From an uncultured Cedecea sp. (lineage in GTDB: Bacteria > Pseudomonadota > Gammaproteobacteria > Enterobacterales > Enterobacteriaceae): a stretch of DNA of 64,000 nucleotides. Positions 50,328-59,565 of the stretch are shown here, in pieces. The notes under the pieces are model-generated. The model was given only the letters and a program-made list of their open reading frames with translations. It had not been told where the DNA came from and did not search any database. The DNA lies in assembly GCF_947498825.1 (NCBI RefSeq), contig NZ_CANMLV010000001.1, forward strand, positions 124,001-188,000. Reading direction: 5' to 3'. A program made the position numbers and the translations under genes. Each line of letters begins with the position of its first letter. Position 1 is the stretch's first letter.

Positions 50328-51519
50328 AACGTAAAGCCTCAGCGGGTTGAGTGGCGGCGGCACGCCAGGAAGGATATAGCGTAGAGAGTAGCGCAATCGC
50401 CATCGCGACCAGCGAAATGGTGACCACTTGTAGGGGTTCAATAGCGACAGGCAAACTGGCTCCATCGATTAAGATACCAATCACCGGCATTAAATTATTG
50501 AGCTGACTGGCAAGCAATACACCGAGCAGCGCACCAAATAGCGCCCCCAGTACCCCGGCGCTAGCGCCCTGGACCATAAATACCGCCATAATCTGCCGGC
50601 GAGTCAGTCCTTGGGTTTGCAGAATCGCCACTTCTCCCTGTTTTTCCATCACCAGGAGTCCCAGTGAGGTTATAATATTAAACGCGGCAACGGCAATGAT
50701 GAGGCTCAGTAACAGTCCCATCATATTTTTTTCCATTCTCACGGCCTGGAACAACTCGCCTTTACGTTCACGCCAGTCTTTCCATTCGGTCCCGGCCGGT
50801 AACGCCTGCTGGCTGAGAGAATCGACTTTTAGCGGACTATCCAGCCAGAGTCTCCAGCCGGTAATATTACCCACCGGGTAGCGCATCAGACGCGAGGCAT
50901 CTTGCTGATTGACCAGTAACTGAGTCGCATCAACTTCACTGTTTGCGGCAAAGGTACCAATCACATTAAACAGCCGCTGACTGGGCTGACGCCCCATGGG
51001 GGTGAACTGACTGGCAGACGGCACGATTAACCGTACAGTATCGCCCCGTTTCACCTCTAAGCTATTGGCTAACTGCTCTCCCAGTATGACGTTGTACTCC
51101 CCGGCAACCAGTTGTGATTGCTGTACGCCAGTCAGAAAAGGCGTCAGAGGTTCATATTGTTCAGGCTTCACACCCAGCATCACGCCAACACCAATACCGT
51201 GAGCACCTTGTAGCACAACATCACCGGTAGTGAGCGGTTCAACCCGCGTCACTCCCTGTAACTTAAGGCGGTCTGCAGGAAGCTGCTGGGGATTAATCGA
51301 CCCTGTGGGGGAGGTGATCATCGCTTGGGGCATCAGCCCTAAGATGTTGTTTTGCAGCTCTCGCTCCAAGCCATTCATCACCGAGAGCACCGTCACCAGC
51401 GCCATAACGCCTAGTGTGATGCCGATCGTGGAAAGCCAGGAGACAAAGCGACCGAAACGGTCCGCTGCACGCCCGCGCATATAACGCAGGCCGATAAATA
51501 ACGCGACAGGTTGATACAT
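50320..51519 (-). CDS. lolC: Lipoprotein-releasing system permease LolC
   Basis: A 399-residue permease paired with LolE; LolC is the subunit that recruits LolA through a hook in its periplasmic domain. It begins [31 protein letters not shown] as in E. coli. First gene of lolCDE-nagK-cobB. In E. coli an acyltransferase gene (ycfT) separates lolC from mfd; here an MFS gene does. Confidence 0.97.
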   Translation of the reverse strand: MYQPVALFIGLRYMRGRAADRFGRFVSWLSTIGITLGVMALVTVLSVMNGLERELQNNILGLMPQAMITSPTGSINPQQLPADRLKLQGVTRVEPLTTGDVVLQGAHGIGVGVMLGVKPEQYEPLTPFLTGVQQSQLVAGEYNVILGEQLANSLEVKRGDTVRLIVPSASQFTPMGRQPSQRLFNVIGTFAANSEVDATQLLVNQQDASRLMRYPVGNITGWRLWLDSPLKVDSLSQQALPAGTEWKDWRERKGELFQAVRMEKNMMGLLLSLIIAVAAFNIITSLGLLVMEKQGEVAILQTQGLTRRQIMAVFMVQGASAGVLGALFGALLGVLLASQLNNLMPVIGILIDGASLPVAIEPLQVVTISLVAMAIALLSTLYPSWRAAATQPAEALRYE

Positions 51520-51668
51520 AACATCCGTCTGGTTGCTGTGGCTTGGGCAAAGAAGTCAAGTATACGACAGCTGCCCGTTCAAATGAATTCAATCGCTTAA
51601 ATTAATCATCAGACTGATGCCGCTAAGGAGATTTTAAGTAAAAGGGATAAATGACAGAGACTCAGCTG

Positions 51669-51744
51669 TATACCCAAAACAGTTCGAATTGCCTGTCAGC
51701 GCGCCTCACGCACGCCTCCCCCCCAGGCAACTTGAAATATAACG
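51669..51744. repeat. Imperfect palindromic intergenic repeat
   Basis: The left arm opens TATACCCAAAACAGTTCGAA and continues TTGCCTG; the right arm starts CAGGCAACTTGAAATATAAC. The inner seven bases (TTGCCTG/CAGGCAA) pair perfectly and the next ten pair about half. TATACCC...TTGC...GCAA palindromes recur between genes of several enteric genomes, so this is probably one copy of a dispersed element. Confidence 0.5.
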
Positions 51745-51840
51745 TGTGTTGACGAAGCACTTAGAACGGTGCTCAGTCCCGTTCTGTTTAAGGTTCGCGA
51801 GCAACAACGCACACAGAAAAAGTGAGGGATGCAACGCAAG

Positions 51841-53028
51841 TCACTGCCGGGCTACTGACTTCAAAACACTCCACAGCGCTATCGCCAGCACAGTACCGCC
51901 GCCAATACTGGCGAGGATAAAACCACTTTGCAGGCCGTTACGGTCGATAAAATATCCTGACAGCGCGGCGCCAAGGGCCACACCGATATTAAGTCCGGCT
52001 AACAGCCAGGTCATACCTTCCGTAGTGCTACGCTCAGGAACTGCGCGCTCCACCAGCGACATAGCAATGATCATCGTCGGAGCAAAAGAGACGCCTGCCC
52101 AGAAAATCCAGAAAGCCAGAGAATAAATGGAGCTGACCCATAACAGTGGCAGAGTCGTCAGAGCAATCGCTCCTCCACCGAGTAACAACTGTTGCGGTAA
52201 CGCGAGGTGAAACGATCTTGCGCCAAAAAATAGCCCCGCCAGACAGGAACCGCAGGCATAGGCGGATAATACCAGACTAGCCGCAGCGGGTTGCTCTGTC
52301 GCCCGGGCAAAAGCGACGCTGATAAGATCAACAGACCCAACAATAGTCCCAAGCGCTATCATCAAGAGAGTCAAACGCTGTACCGCTATCAGACCAATGA
52401 CAGAGTGCGTTTTTTCTCCCCCCTCAGATACGGGAATACACGCAGGTTCCGTAGCTGTCTGTAATACCAGAGTCAGTATACCCAGTAACAGAAGAACCGC
52501 GGCTGCCAGAATACCGGCCTGTGGAAAGAGTAATACCGTCATCCCCACGGCCAGGGGCGGTCCGATAATAAAAGTCACCTCATCAAAGACGGTTTCAAGA
52601 GAGTAAGCTGTTTGCAACTGGGGCTGGTCACGATACAACGCCGTCCAGCGAGCGCGGATCATCGCAGAAATGCTGGGCATAAAGCCGCTCAGAATGGCAC
52701 CAGCAAAGAGCAGAACGGAATGGTATTGCAGTTTGCTGACCACCAGAATTAGTCCCATTCCCGTAATACTGATCAGCGATGCCCAGGGCAATACGCGACG
52801 CTGACCATATTTGTCCACCCAGCGGGATAGCTGAGGAGAAACCAAGGCATAAGTCAGCACAAAACTGGCACTAACCGCCCCGGCAAGCGCATAGCTCTGT
52901 TGTAACTGCGAGAGAAGTGTAATCAGTCCGATCCCGGTCATCGGTAACGGCAGCCGGGCCAGTAAACCGGCAAAGGTAAAAGCCAGACTGCCAGGAGCAG
53001 CAAAAAGTATCCGATAAGCCTTAATCAT
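51841..53028 (-). CDS. MFS transporter between lolC and mfd
   Basis: A 395-residue, 12-helix major facilitator. It shows SPQLSRWVDKYGQRRVLPWASL (loop 2-3 motif A), SGFMPSISAMIRARWTALYRD and EGMTWLLAGLNIGVALGAALSGYFIDRNG. It occupies the place of E. coli ycfT. A perfect 17-bp inverted repeat 81 bp upstream suggests repression by a dimeric regulator not encoded here. No RNA or protein feature reveals the substrate; a drug or metabolite exporter is likely. Confidence 0.85.
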   Translation of the reverse strand: MIKAYRILFAAPGSLAFTFAGLLARLPLPMTGIGLITLLSQLQQSYALAGAVSASFVLTYALVSPQLSRWVDKYGQRRVLPWASLISITGMGLILVVSKLQYHSVLLFAGAILSGFMPSISAMIRARWTALYRDQPQLQTAYSLETVFDEVTFIIGPPLAVGMTVLLFPQAGILAAAVLLLLGILTLVLQTATEPACIPVSEGGEKTHSVIGLIAVQRLTLLMIALGTIVGSVDLISVAFARATEQPAAASLVLSAYACGSCLAGLFFGARSFHLALPQQLLLGGGAIALTTLPLLWVSSIYSLAFWIFWAGVSFAPTMIIAMSLVERAVPERSTTEGMTWLLAGLNIGVALGAALSGYFIDRNGLQSGFILASIGGGTVLAIALWSVLKSVARQ

Positions 53029-53108
53029 CTTTATTCCTTAATTCTGTGAGATCCTGGATTGACGGTATGCCATCCATTTAGATACACGACGTATGAATAA
53101 AAATAATA

Positions 53109-53150
53109 TACATACACAAAGAATGTAAATATTCATTCTTTGTGTATGTA
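53109..53150. promoter_or_regulatory. Perfect 17-bp inverted repeat upstream of the MFS gene
   Basis: TACATACACAAAGAATG (53109-53125) is exactly mirrored at 53134-53150, with an 8-base AT loop. It is AT-rich, has no GC-clamp, and lies 81-122 bp before the MFS start where a promoter would be. That fits an operator better than a terminator. Confidence 0.6.
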
Positions 53151-53428
53151 AAAATAAAATCTTCCCCCTGATTAGCTGCGTACTGGTTCCCAGTAAATGA
53201 GGTGAACCTTCACCTGAATCGTCTGTCGGACAGTATCAGGCGCTATGCTGCATGATGAGAATCAAATGCCTGGAGAACACTTTTAAGAAATGAGAAAGCA
53301 AGAGAACTCTGTATTGCAGGTTGCTAATACTCATTGATGCGAGATAATAATATCACTTGGCTAACTGCCCCTCGCCCGGCTCTCTGCCCTCAGCGCGGCA
53401 CCCAACTTACGAGATTGTGACGCTTTTT

Positions 53429-56400
53429 ATGCCTGAAAATTATCGTTATTCCTTACCCGTTAAAGCAGCCGAGCAACGCGTTCTCGGTGAGCTGCTGGGT
53501 TCTGCCTGTGCGACTGAAGTAGCAGAAATCACTGAACGTCATGATGGACCAGTGGTACTTATCACCCCGGACATGCAGAATGCCTTGCGGCTGCATGACG
53601 AAATTTCACAATTTACTGATTCGCTGGTCGTCAGTCTGGCAGACTGGGAAACACTGCCTTACGACAGTTTTTCACCACATCAGGAAATCATCTCTTCCCG
53701 ACTGGCAACGCTGTATCGGCTGCCGAATATGAAGCGTGGAGTCCTGATATTACCGGTGAACACGCTGATGCAGCGGGTTTGTCCGCACAGCTATCTGCAT
53801 GGTCATGCTTTGGTGATGAAAAAAGGCCAGCGCCTGTCGCGCGATAACTTGCGCGCTCAGCTGGAACAGGCGGGATACCGTAGTGTCGATCAGGTGATGG
53901 AGCATGGGGAATTTGCCACGCGCGGCGCGCTATTAGATCTCTACCCAATGGGCAGCGAACATCCCTACCGCATCGATTTTTTTGATGATGAGATCGACAG
54001 TCTGCGTATCTTTGATGTCGACTCACAACGCACGCTAGATGAAGTCGAGGCGATTAACCTACTTCCCGCCCACGAGTTCCCGACAGATAAAAATGCGATT
54101 GAACTGTTTCGCAGCCAGTGGCGCGATAAGTTCGATGTAAAACGTGAGCCTGAACATATTTATCAGCAAGTCAGTAAAGGAACGTTGCCCGCGGGTATTG
54201 AATACTGGCAGCCGCTGTTTTTTAACGAGCCATTAGTAACACTTTTTAGCTATCTGCCAGCCAATACGCTACTGGTTAATACCGGCGATTTAGAGAGCAG
54301 CGCTGAACGTTTCTGGCAGGATGCCGAGGCTCGTTTTGAAAATCGCCGCGTTGATCCGATGCGTCCTCTGCTGGAACCACAGATACTCTGGTTACGCCCG
54401 GACGCCCTGTTCAGTGAATTAAAAGCCTGGCCACGCGTACAGCTTAAAACAGGAGTCCTGCCATCTAAAGCGGCCAACGTCAATCTGGGTTACCAGCCAC
54501 TGCCTGAACTGGCGGTTCAGGCACAGAATAAAGCCCCGCTTGATAATCTGCGTAAGTTTCTTGAAAACGCCATTGGACCGGTCATTTTCTCGGTTGAAAG
54601 TGAAGGACGCCGTGAAGCTTTGGGTGAGTTATTAGGGCGTATTAAAGTCTCGCCTAAACGTATTTATCGTCTTGATGAAGCTTTAAAAACCGGCACTTAT
54701 TTGATGACGGGTGCCAGCGAACACGGCTTTATTGATACCTTACGTCAGCGGGTTCTGGTATGTGAAAGTGACCTGCTGGGTGAACGAGTGAGTCGACGCC
54801 GCCAGGACAGTCGCCGAACGATTAATCCGGATACCCTGATACGGAATTTGGCAGAACTGCACCCTGGTCAGCCTGTCGTACACCTTGAGCACGGCGTTGG
54901 ACGTTATCTGGGCCTGACAACCCTGGAAGCCGGGGGTATTACTGCCGAGTATCTGATGCTGACCTATGCCGGAGACGCCAAGCTCTATGTTCCGGTCTCT
55001 TCTTTGCATCTCATTAGCCGTTATGCCGGAGGTGCCGATGAAAATGCGCCGCTGCATAAACTCGGGAGTGATGCCTGGACCCGTGCCCGACAAAAAGCAG
55101 CCGAAAAGGTCCGTGATGTTGCAGCAGAGCTGCTCGATATCTATGCGATGCGCGCAGCGAAAGCCGGGTTTGCCTTTAAGCACGACAAAGAACAGTATCA
55201 GCTATTTTGCGATGGTTTTCCGTTTGAAACCACACCCGACCAGGCACAGGCGATTAACGCTGTCCTCAGCGATATGTGCCGCCCATTAGCAATGGATCGT
55301 CTGGTCTGTGGTGATGTGGGTTTTGGTAAAACAGAAGTGGCGATGCGTGCAGCATTCTTAGCCGTGGAGAACTACAAACAGGTTGCCGTTCTGGTCCCCA
55401 CAACACTGCTGGCACAACAGCACTTCGATAACTTCCGCGACCGCTTTGCAAACTGGCCGGTACGCATTGAAATGTTGTCGCGCTTCCGCAGTGCGAAAGA
55501 GCAAACGCAAATTCTGGAGCAAGCACGCGCGGGCAAAATCGATATTCTGATTGGTACCCATAAGCTGCTACAAAGCGATGTTCACTGGCACGATCTCGGT
55601 TTATTGATTGTGGATGAAGAGCATCGCTTTGGTGTCCGTCATAAAGAACGCATTAAAGCGATGCGGGCTGATGTTGATATTCTGACGCTGACAGCCACGC
55701 CTATCCCGCGAACACTGAATATGGCAATGAGTGGCATGCGAGATTTATCGATTATTGCCACCCCACCCGCCCGTCGTCTGGCGGTTAAAACCTTTGTTCG
55801 TGAGCATGATAATTTGATGGTTCGCGAAGCTATTTTGCGTGAAGTTTTGCGCGGTGGTCAGGTCTACTATCTGTTTAATGACGTTGAAAATATTCATAAG
55901 ATGGCGACTAAACTCGCAGAACTGGTGCCAGAAGCCCGTGTTGCTATTGGTCACGGTCAAATGCGTGAGCGGGAACTGGAACGGGTAATGAATGATTTCC
56001 ATCATCAGCGCTTTAATGTTCTGGTTTGTACCACAATAATCGAGACGGGTATCGATATTCCAACCGCCAACACCATTATTATTGACAGGGCCGATCACTT
56101 CGGTCTGGCACAATTACACCAGCTTCGTGGGCGTGTTGGTCGTTCACATCACCAGGCTTATGCCTGGCTGTTGACCCCTCATCCCAAAGCCATGACGACC
56201 GATGCCCAAAAACGACTTGAAGCGATTGCTTCACTGGAAGATTTAGGTGCTGGTTTTGCGCTGGCAACCCATGATCTGGAAATTCGTGGTGCCGGTGAGT
56301 TGTTAGGTGACGATCAGAGTGGGCAAATGGAAACTATTGGCTTCTCTTTGTATATGGAACTGCTGGAAAATGCAGTAGATGCGCTGAAAGAAGGTCGGGA

Positions 56401-56875
56401 ACCCTCACTGGAAGATTTGACCAATAGCCAGACGGATGTTGAATTACGCATGCCTTCACTGCTACCGGACGACTTCATTCCGGATGTAAATACTCGTCTT
56501 TCATTCTATAAGCGCATTGCCAGTGCCAGACAAGCCAATGAACTCGATGAGATAAAAGTCGAATTAATCGATCGTTTTGGCCTGCTGCCTGATGCCGCTC
56601 GTTATCTTCTTGATATTGCAGCCTTACGTCAGTTAGCCCAAAAACTGGGGATCCGTAAAATTGAAGGGCACGAAAAAGGTGGTATGATTGAGTTTGCTGA
56701 GAAAAATCATGTTGATCCGGTATGGCTGATAGGCTTACTGCAAAAACAGCCCCAGCATTACCGGCTCGATGGCCCGACACGTTTGAAATTTACTCAAGAT
56801 TTAGCCGAGCGTAAAACACGTATCGAGTGGGTGCGTAACTTTATGCGCGATCTGGAAGAACATGCCATAGCCTAA
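53429..56875 (+). CDS. mfd: Transcription-repair coupling factor Mfd
   Basis: A 1148-residue ATP-dependent translocase that removes RNA polymerase stalled at DNA damage and recruits UvrA; the same length as E. coli Mfd. It has a UvrB-like N-terminal region, an RNA-polymerase-interacting region around HLEHGVGRYLGL, and RecG-like motor motifs (GDVGFGKTEVA, DEEHRFGVRHKERIK, TATPIPRT, QLRGRVGR). A C-terminal UvrA-masking domain follows. A TTG at 53357 extends the frame, but ATG 53429 gives the E. coli start MPENYRYSLPVKA; the local ribosome site is weak. Confidence 0.97.
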   Translation: MPENYRYSLPVKAAEQRVLGELLGSACATEVAEITERHDGPVVLITPDMQNALRLHDEISQFTDSLVVSLADWETLPYDSFSPHQEIISSRLATLYRLPNMKRGVLILPVNTLMQRVCPHSYLHGHALVMKKGQRLSRDNLRAQLEQAGYRSVDQVMEHGEFATRGALLDLYPMGSEHPYRIDFFDDEIDSLRIFDVDSQRTLDEVEAINLLPAHEFPTDKNAIELFRSQWRDKFDVKREPEHIYQQVSKGTLPAGIEYWQPLFFNEPLVTLFSYLPANTLLVNTGDLESSAERFWQDAEARFENRRVDPMRPLLEPQILWLRPDALFSELKAWPRVQLKTGVLPSKAANVNLGYQPLPELAVQAQNKAPLDNLRKFLENAIGPVIFSVESEGRREALGELLGRIKVSPKRIYRLDEALKTGTYLMTGASEHGFIDTLRQRVLVCESDLLGERVSRRRQDSRRTINPDTLIRNLAELHPGQPVVHLEHGVGRYLGLTTLEAGGITAEYLMLTYAGDAKLYVPVSSLHLISRYAGGADENAPLHKLGSDAWTRARQKAAEKVRDVAAELLDIYAMRAAKAGFAFKHDKEQYQLFCDGFPFETTPDQAQAINAVLSDMCRPLAMDRLVCGDVGFGKTEVAMRAAFLAVENYKQVAVLVPTTLLAQQHFDNFRDRFANWPVRIEMLSRFRSAKEQTQILEQARAGKIDILIGTHKLLQSDVHWHDLGLLIVDEEHRFGVRHKERIKAMRADVDILTLTATPIPRTLNMAMSGMRDLSIIATPPARRLAVKTFVREHDNLMVREAILREVLRGGQVYYLFNDVENIHKMATKLAELVPEARVAIGHGQMRERELERVMNDFHHQRFNVLVCTTIIETGIDIPTANTIIIDRADHFGLAQLHQLRGRVGRSHHQAYAWLLTPHPKAMTTDAQKRLEAIASLEDLGAGFALATHDLEIRGAGELLGDDQSGQMETIGFSLYMELLENAVDALKEGREPSLEDLTNSQTDVELRMPSLLPDDFIPDVNTRLSFYKRIASARQANELDEIKVELIDRFGLLPDAARYLLDIAALRQLAQKLGIRKIEGHEKGGMIEFAEKNHVDPVWLIGLLQKQPQHYRLDGPTRLKFTQDLAERKTRIEWVRNFMRDLEEHAIA

Positions 56876-56889
56876 TTTAACGTTAACTG

Positions 56890-56913
56890 CCTCGTAATTG
56901 GTCAATTACGGGG
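56890..56913 (+). terminator. Hairpin after mfd
   Basis: An 11-bp stem (CCTCGTAATTG / CAATTACGGGG, one G-T pair) with a 2-base loop, 14 bp after mfd. No strong T-run follows. Confidence 0.6.
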
Positions 56914-57071
56914 CAAAACGTCAATCTTTACACATTCTTTTCATTTCACCAGGTCTTTAAGACGCCAGCATGGCCGATAATCGACGTTTTAGCGTTTACT
57001 ATAATATCCAGAATCATTCGAGTGACTTTCAAGGTAATTTGAACGATGACAGGTAAATCAAGGTAGCCACT

Positions 57072-58043
57072 ATGTCTTTATCACGATTGTTTCCATACAC
57101 CAGAAAACTCGCTGTACTTACTGTACTGATCGGTGCCACCAGCATCGTTATGCCGACTTTTGCGCAAGACTATTCGCTGCCTGCCGCAAACAGCAAGCTG
57201 ATTGGTAAAAACCAGTATCATGTTGTTGAGGATGACGGTGGTTCGCTGGAAGCCATTGCTAAAAAGTACAATGTCGGTTTTCTGGCCCTGTTACAAGCCA
57301 ATCCGGGGGTTGATCCCTATGTACCACGTGCCGGTAATGTACTGACTATTCCAACGGAAATGCTGCTGCCTGATGTACCCCGTGAAGGCATTGTGCTTAA
57401 CCTGGCGGAACTTCGGTTATACTATTTCCCTGCCGGACAGAATAAAGTCACCGTTTATCCTATCGGTATTGGCCAGTTAGGCGGAGATACTCTGACACCG
57501 ACCATGGTCACGAAAATCTCTGGTAAACGAGCCAATCCAACCTGGACTCCAACCGCAAATATCCGCGCCCGTTATCTTGCCCAAGGCATCAAATTACCGG
57601 CTGTTGTTCCGGCTGGTGATGATAACCCTATGGGGCATCATGCTATTCGTCTGGCTGCCTATGGTGGTGTTTATCTGATCCATGGAACCAATGCCGATTT
57701 CGGCATCGGTATGCGTGTCAGTTCCGGCTGTATTCGTCTGCGTGATGGCGATATTAAAGAGTTATTCGAAAGCGTACCTGTCGGTACATCTGTACGGATT
57801 ATTAATGAGCCAATCAAAACCTCGATTGAACCTAATGGAAATCGCCTGGTTGAAGTTCACCAGCCACTGTCAGAGTCAATTGACGATGATCCACAATTGC
57901 TCCCTATCCAGTTAAACGGTAAAGCAACACAGTTCCGTAATTCGCAAGAAACTGATGCCGGAGTGATGGATAAAGCGATGGAGCATCGTTCAGGTATGCC
58001 TGTAGAGGTTAAAACCCATCTCCCGACAGTGGAAAATATCTAA
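57072..58043 (+). CDS. ldtC: L,D-transpeptidase LdtC (YcfS)
   Basis: A 323-residue periplasmic enzyme that links Braun lipoprotein to peptidoglycan. Signal peptide to about residue 31 (IVMPTFA), LysM-like domain about 46-93, YkuD catalytic domain about 105-240 with HGTNADFGIGMRVSSGCIRL (His204, Cys220). It lies between mfd and bhsA as in E. coli (320 residues). Confidence 0.95.
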   Translation: MSLSRLFPYTRKLAVLTVLIGATSIVMPTFAQDYSLPAANSKLIGKNQYHVVEDDGGSLEAIAKKYNVGFLALLQANPGVDPYVPRAGNVLTIPTEMLLPDVPREGIVLNLAELRLYYFPAGQNKVTVYPIGIGQLGGDTLTPTMVTKISGKRANPTWTPTANIRARYLAQGIKLPAVVPAGDDNPMGHHAIRLAAYGGVYLIHGTNADFGIGMRVSSGCIRLRDGDIKELFESVPVGTSVRIINEPIKTSIEPNGNRLVEVHQPLSESIDDDPQLLPIQLNGKATQFRNSQETDAGVMDKAMEHRSGMPVEVKTHLPTVENI

Positions 58044-58220
58044 TCCCGTCTTAGTCACCCCCTCAATGCGTGCTGCCTGGCTTGATCTGGTGCACGCTTT
58101 GAAGGACTTGAGTTTCTGGTACCTGCCTGCTCTTACTGTCAGATGGATACGCGTTAACATCGGACATCATCATGATGAATCATGTCACATTACGCTAATA
58201 CCAGCGGGTATATAAAAAAA

Positions 58221-58250
58221 CCTCCTGCAGTCGAAAGAGACAACAGGAGG
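58221..58250 (-). terminator. Terminator of bhsA
   Basis: Stem CCTCCTG / CAGGAGG with a 16-base loop, followed on the minus strand by seven T. It lies about 85 bp past the bhsA stop, so the mRNA has a notable 3' untranslated region. Confidence 0.8.
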
Positions 58251-58334
58251 AGAAATGCTCATGGCAAAGAATCTAGCGAATAACAACAAAGAGGAGAGTA
58301 ATAATGAATAACAAGATTGACTGATAAACAAAAA

Positions 58335-58592
58335 CTACTGATAAACAACCGCAGTACCGTGCAGAAGATGGTTACCCACTGCTGAAGTGATCCGGAATGA
58401 GGTTCCCCCCAATCTGTCTGCTTTCTCACCCAGTTTCTCTTCTAAAGAACCTAAATCACTCAGCGTTGTTGCACCTATAATGCCAATTTGCTGTTGATTC
58501 TGTGGTGCTTCAGAAACCTGAACCGCCGCAACACTTGCAAAAGAGAGTGAGGACAGAAGGACGGTTGCAAAAAGTGCAGATGATTTTTTCAT
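58335..58592 (-). CDS. bhsA: Multiple stress resistance protein BhsA (YcfR)
   Basis: An 85-residue DUF1471/YhcN-type exported protein: signal to about residue 22 (SLSFASVAA), then the compact domain IGIIGATTLSDLGSLEEKLGEKADRLGGTSFRITS...LHGTAVVYQ. E. coli BhsA (85 residues) affects outer-membrane copper permeability, biofilm and stress resistance. It diverges from a comR-like gene, as in E. coli. Confidence 0.93.
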   Translation of the reverse strand: MKKSSALFATVLLSSLSFASVAAVQVSEAPQNQQQIGIIGATTLSDLGSLEEKLGEKADRLGGTSFRITSAVGNHLLHGTAVVYQ

Positions 58593-58637
58593 GACAGTTG
58601 CCTTTCAGTAGAGGATATATTTCTTGAATCGATTAAA

Positions 58638-58706
58638 TTAACGATTGATAGGTTAATCATAATAGTGATTCAGATCACATGTCAATATTTTATTATCGAT
58701 CGTTAA
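58638..58706. promoter_or_regulatory. Paired inverted motif in the bhsA-comR gap, candidate ComR operator
   Basis: TTAACGATTGATA (58638-58650) recurs inverted as TATCGATCGTTAA (58694-58706), 12 of 13 positions matching. The two copies flank the CRP-like site in the 241-bp divergent region, as expected for a TetR-family repressor acting on both genes. Confidence 0.45.
58664..58679. promoter_or_regulatory. Probable CRP site in the bhsA-comR gap
   Basis: AGTGATTCAGATCACA matches TGTGA-N6-TCACA at 9 of 10 core positions with the correct 6-base spacer. It lies 72 bp before bhsA. cAMP-CRP control of bhsA is inference from this match. Confidence 0.6.
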
Positions 58707-58833
58707 TCAATTTGTTAATATGTGCCATTCTTCTGTCATATCTCATTCTTATCTTGCATAAAAAGGCACTGGATACTCTGAACTATTATTTTTATAATGA
58801 TTATTCATTAATAGTTTTGACAGAGGAAACGGC

Positions 58834-59472
58834 ATGATGGAAACCACAATCAGTGGCAGTAAAAAAAGCCGTGGACGGCCTAAAACATTTGACCGGGAAG
58901 ATGCGCTGGAAAAAGCCATGACACTCTTCTGGCAGCATGGATATGAAGGCACATCGCTGTCAGACTTGGTTGCCGCTACTGGGGCAAAAGCACCGACTCT
59001 TTATGCAGAATTTACCAATAAAGAGGGATTATTTCGTGCCGTACTTGAGCACTACATCACCCGTTTTACCCGCCAGTATGAAACCTGTTTATTTGGTGAA
59101 ACGGGGTCTGTCACTGAAGTACTGGAAGTCTTTCTGACAAGAATAGCCAAATGTTTTACTGCGGAAGATACACCATCAGGCTGCTTTATTGTCTCCACTT
59201 CTTCCGGTCTGGGCGCCTCTTCACAAGAGATAGCCAACATCATTAAAGCACGGCATATTCTGCAAGATGAGGCGCTGGCACGTTTCTTACGTGAGCGGCA
59301 ACAACAAGGCGAACTGCCTGAACACTGCGATGTCAGCCACGTAGCTAAATACTTAAGTTGTATTATTCGCGGTATGTCAGTTTCAGCGCGGGATGGTGCG
59401 AGTGGTGAAGAACTGTTAAGTCTGGTAGCTACGACTATCAGATTATTACCCGGACTGATTAAAACCGAGTAG
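58834..59472 (+). CDS. comR: TetR-family regulator, ComR (YcfQ) homologue
   Basis: A 212-residue TetR repressor. The N-terminal HTH (RGRPKTFDREDALEKAMTLFWQHGYEGTSLSDLVAATGAKAPTLYAEFTNKEGLFRAV, broken here for description) is close to E. coli ComR; the C-terminal ligand domain contains TPSGCFIVSTS and HCDVSHVAKYLSCIIRGMS. In E. coli ComR represses the adjacent bhsA (comC) and releases it on copper. Gene position and orientation are the same. A good ribosome site (AGAGGA) precedes ATG 58834. Confidence 0.9.
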   Translation: MMETTISGSKKSRGRPKTFDREDALEKAMTLFWQHGYEGTSLSDLVAATGAKAPTLYAEFTNKEGLFRAVLEHYITRFTRQYETCLFGETGSVTEVLEVFLTRIAKCFTAEDTPSGCFIVSTSSGLGASSQEIANIIKARHILQDEALARFLRERQQQGELPEHCDVSHVAKYLSCIIRGMSVSARDGASGEELLSLVATTIRLLPGLIKTE

Positions 59473-59565
59473 TCGGCAGGTTATTGTCAGAAAAATACCG
59501 GCCAGGTGCGTGGAATACAGCCGCGGATTTTGCATTCTGTTTGCAACGTCCACGGCTATTTTTGT

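Noticed and set aside
50328-50465. Extension of LolD into lolC
   Set aside because: The extension is out-of-frame lolC sequence; ATG 50327 gives the conserved N-terminus.
51680-51690. TTCGAATT resembling a tRNA T-loop
   Set aside because: No acceptor stem, anticodon arm or CCA around it; it belongs to the palindromic repeat.
53357-53428. TTG start extending Mfd by 24 residues
   Set aside because: The extension has no counterpart in E. coli Mfd, which begins at the residue matching ATG 53429.
54740-55183. 147-codon antisense frame inside mfd
   Set aside because: Antisense shadow of a conserved gene; no ribosome site or recognisable product.
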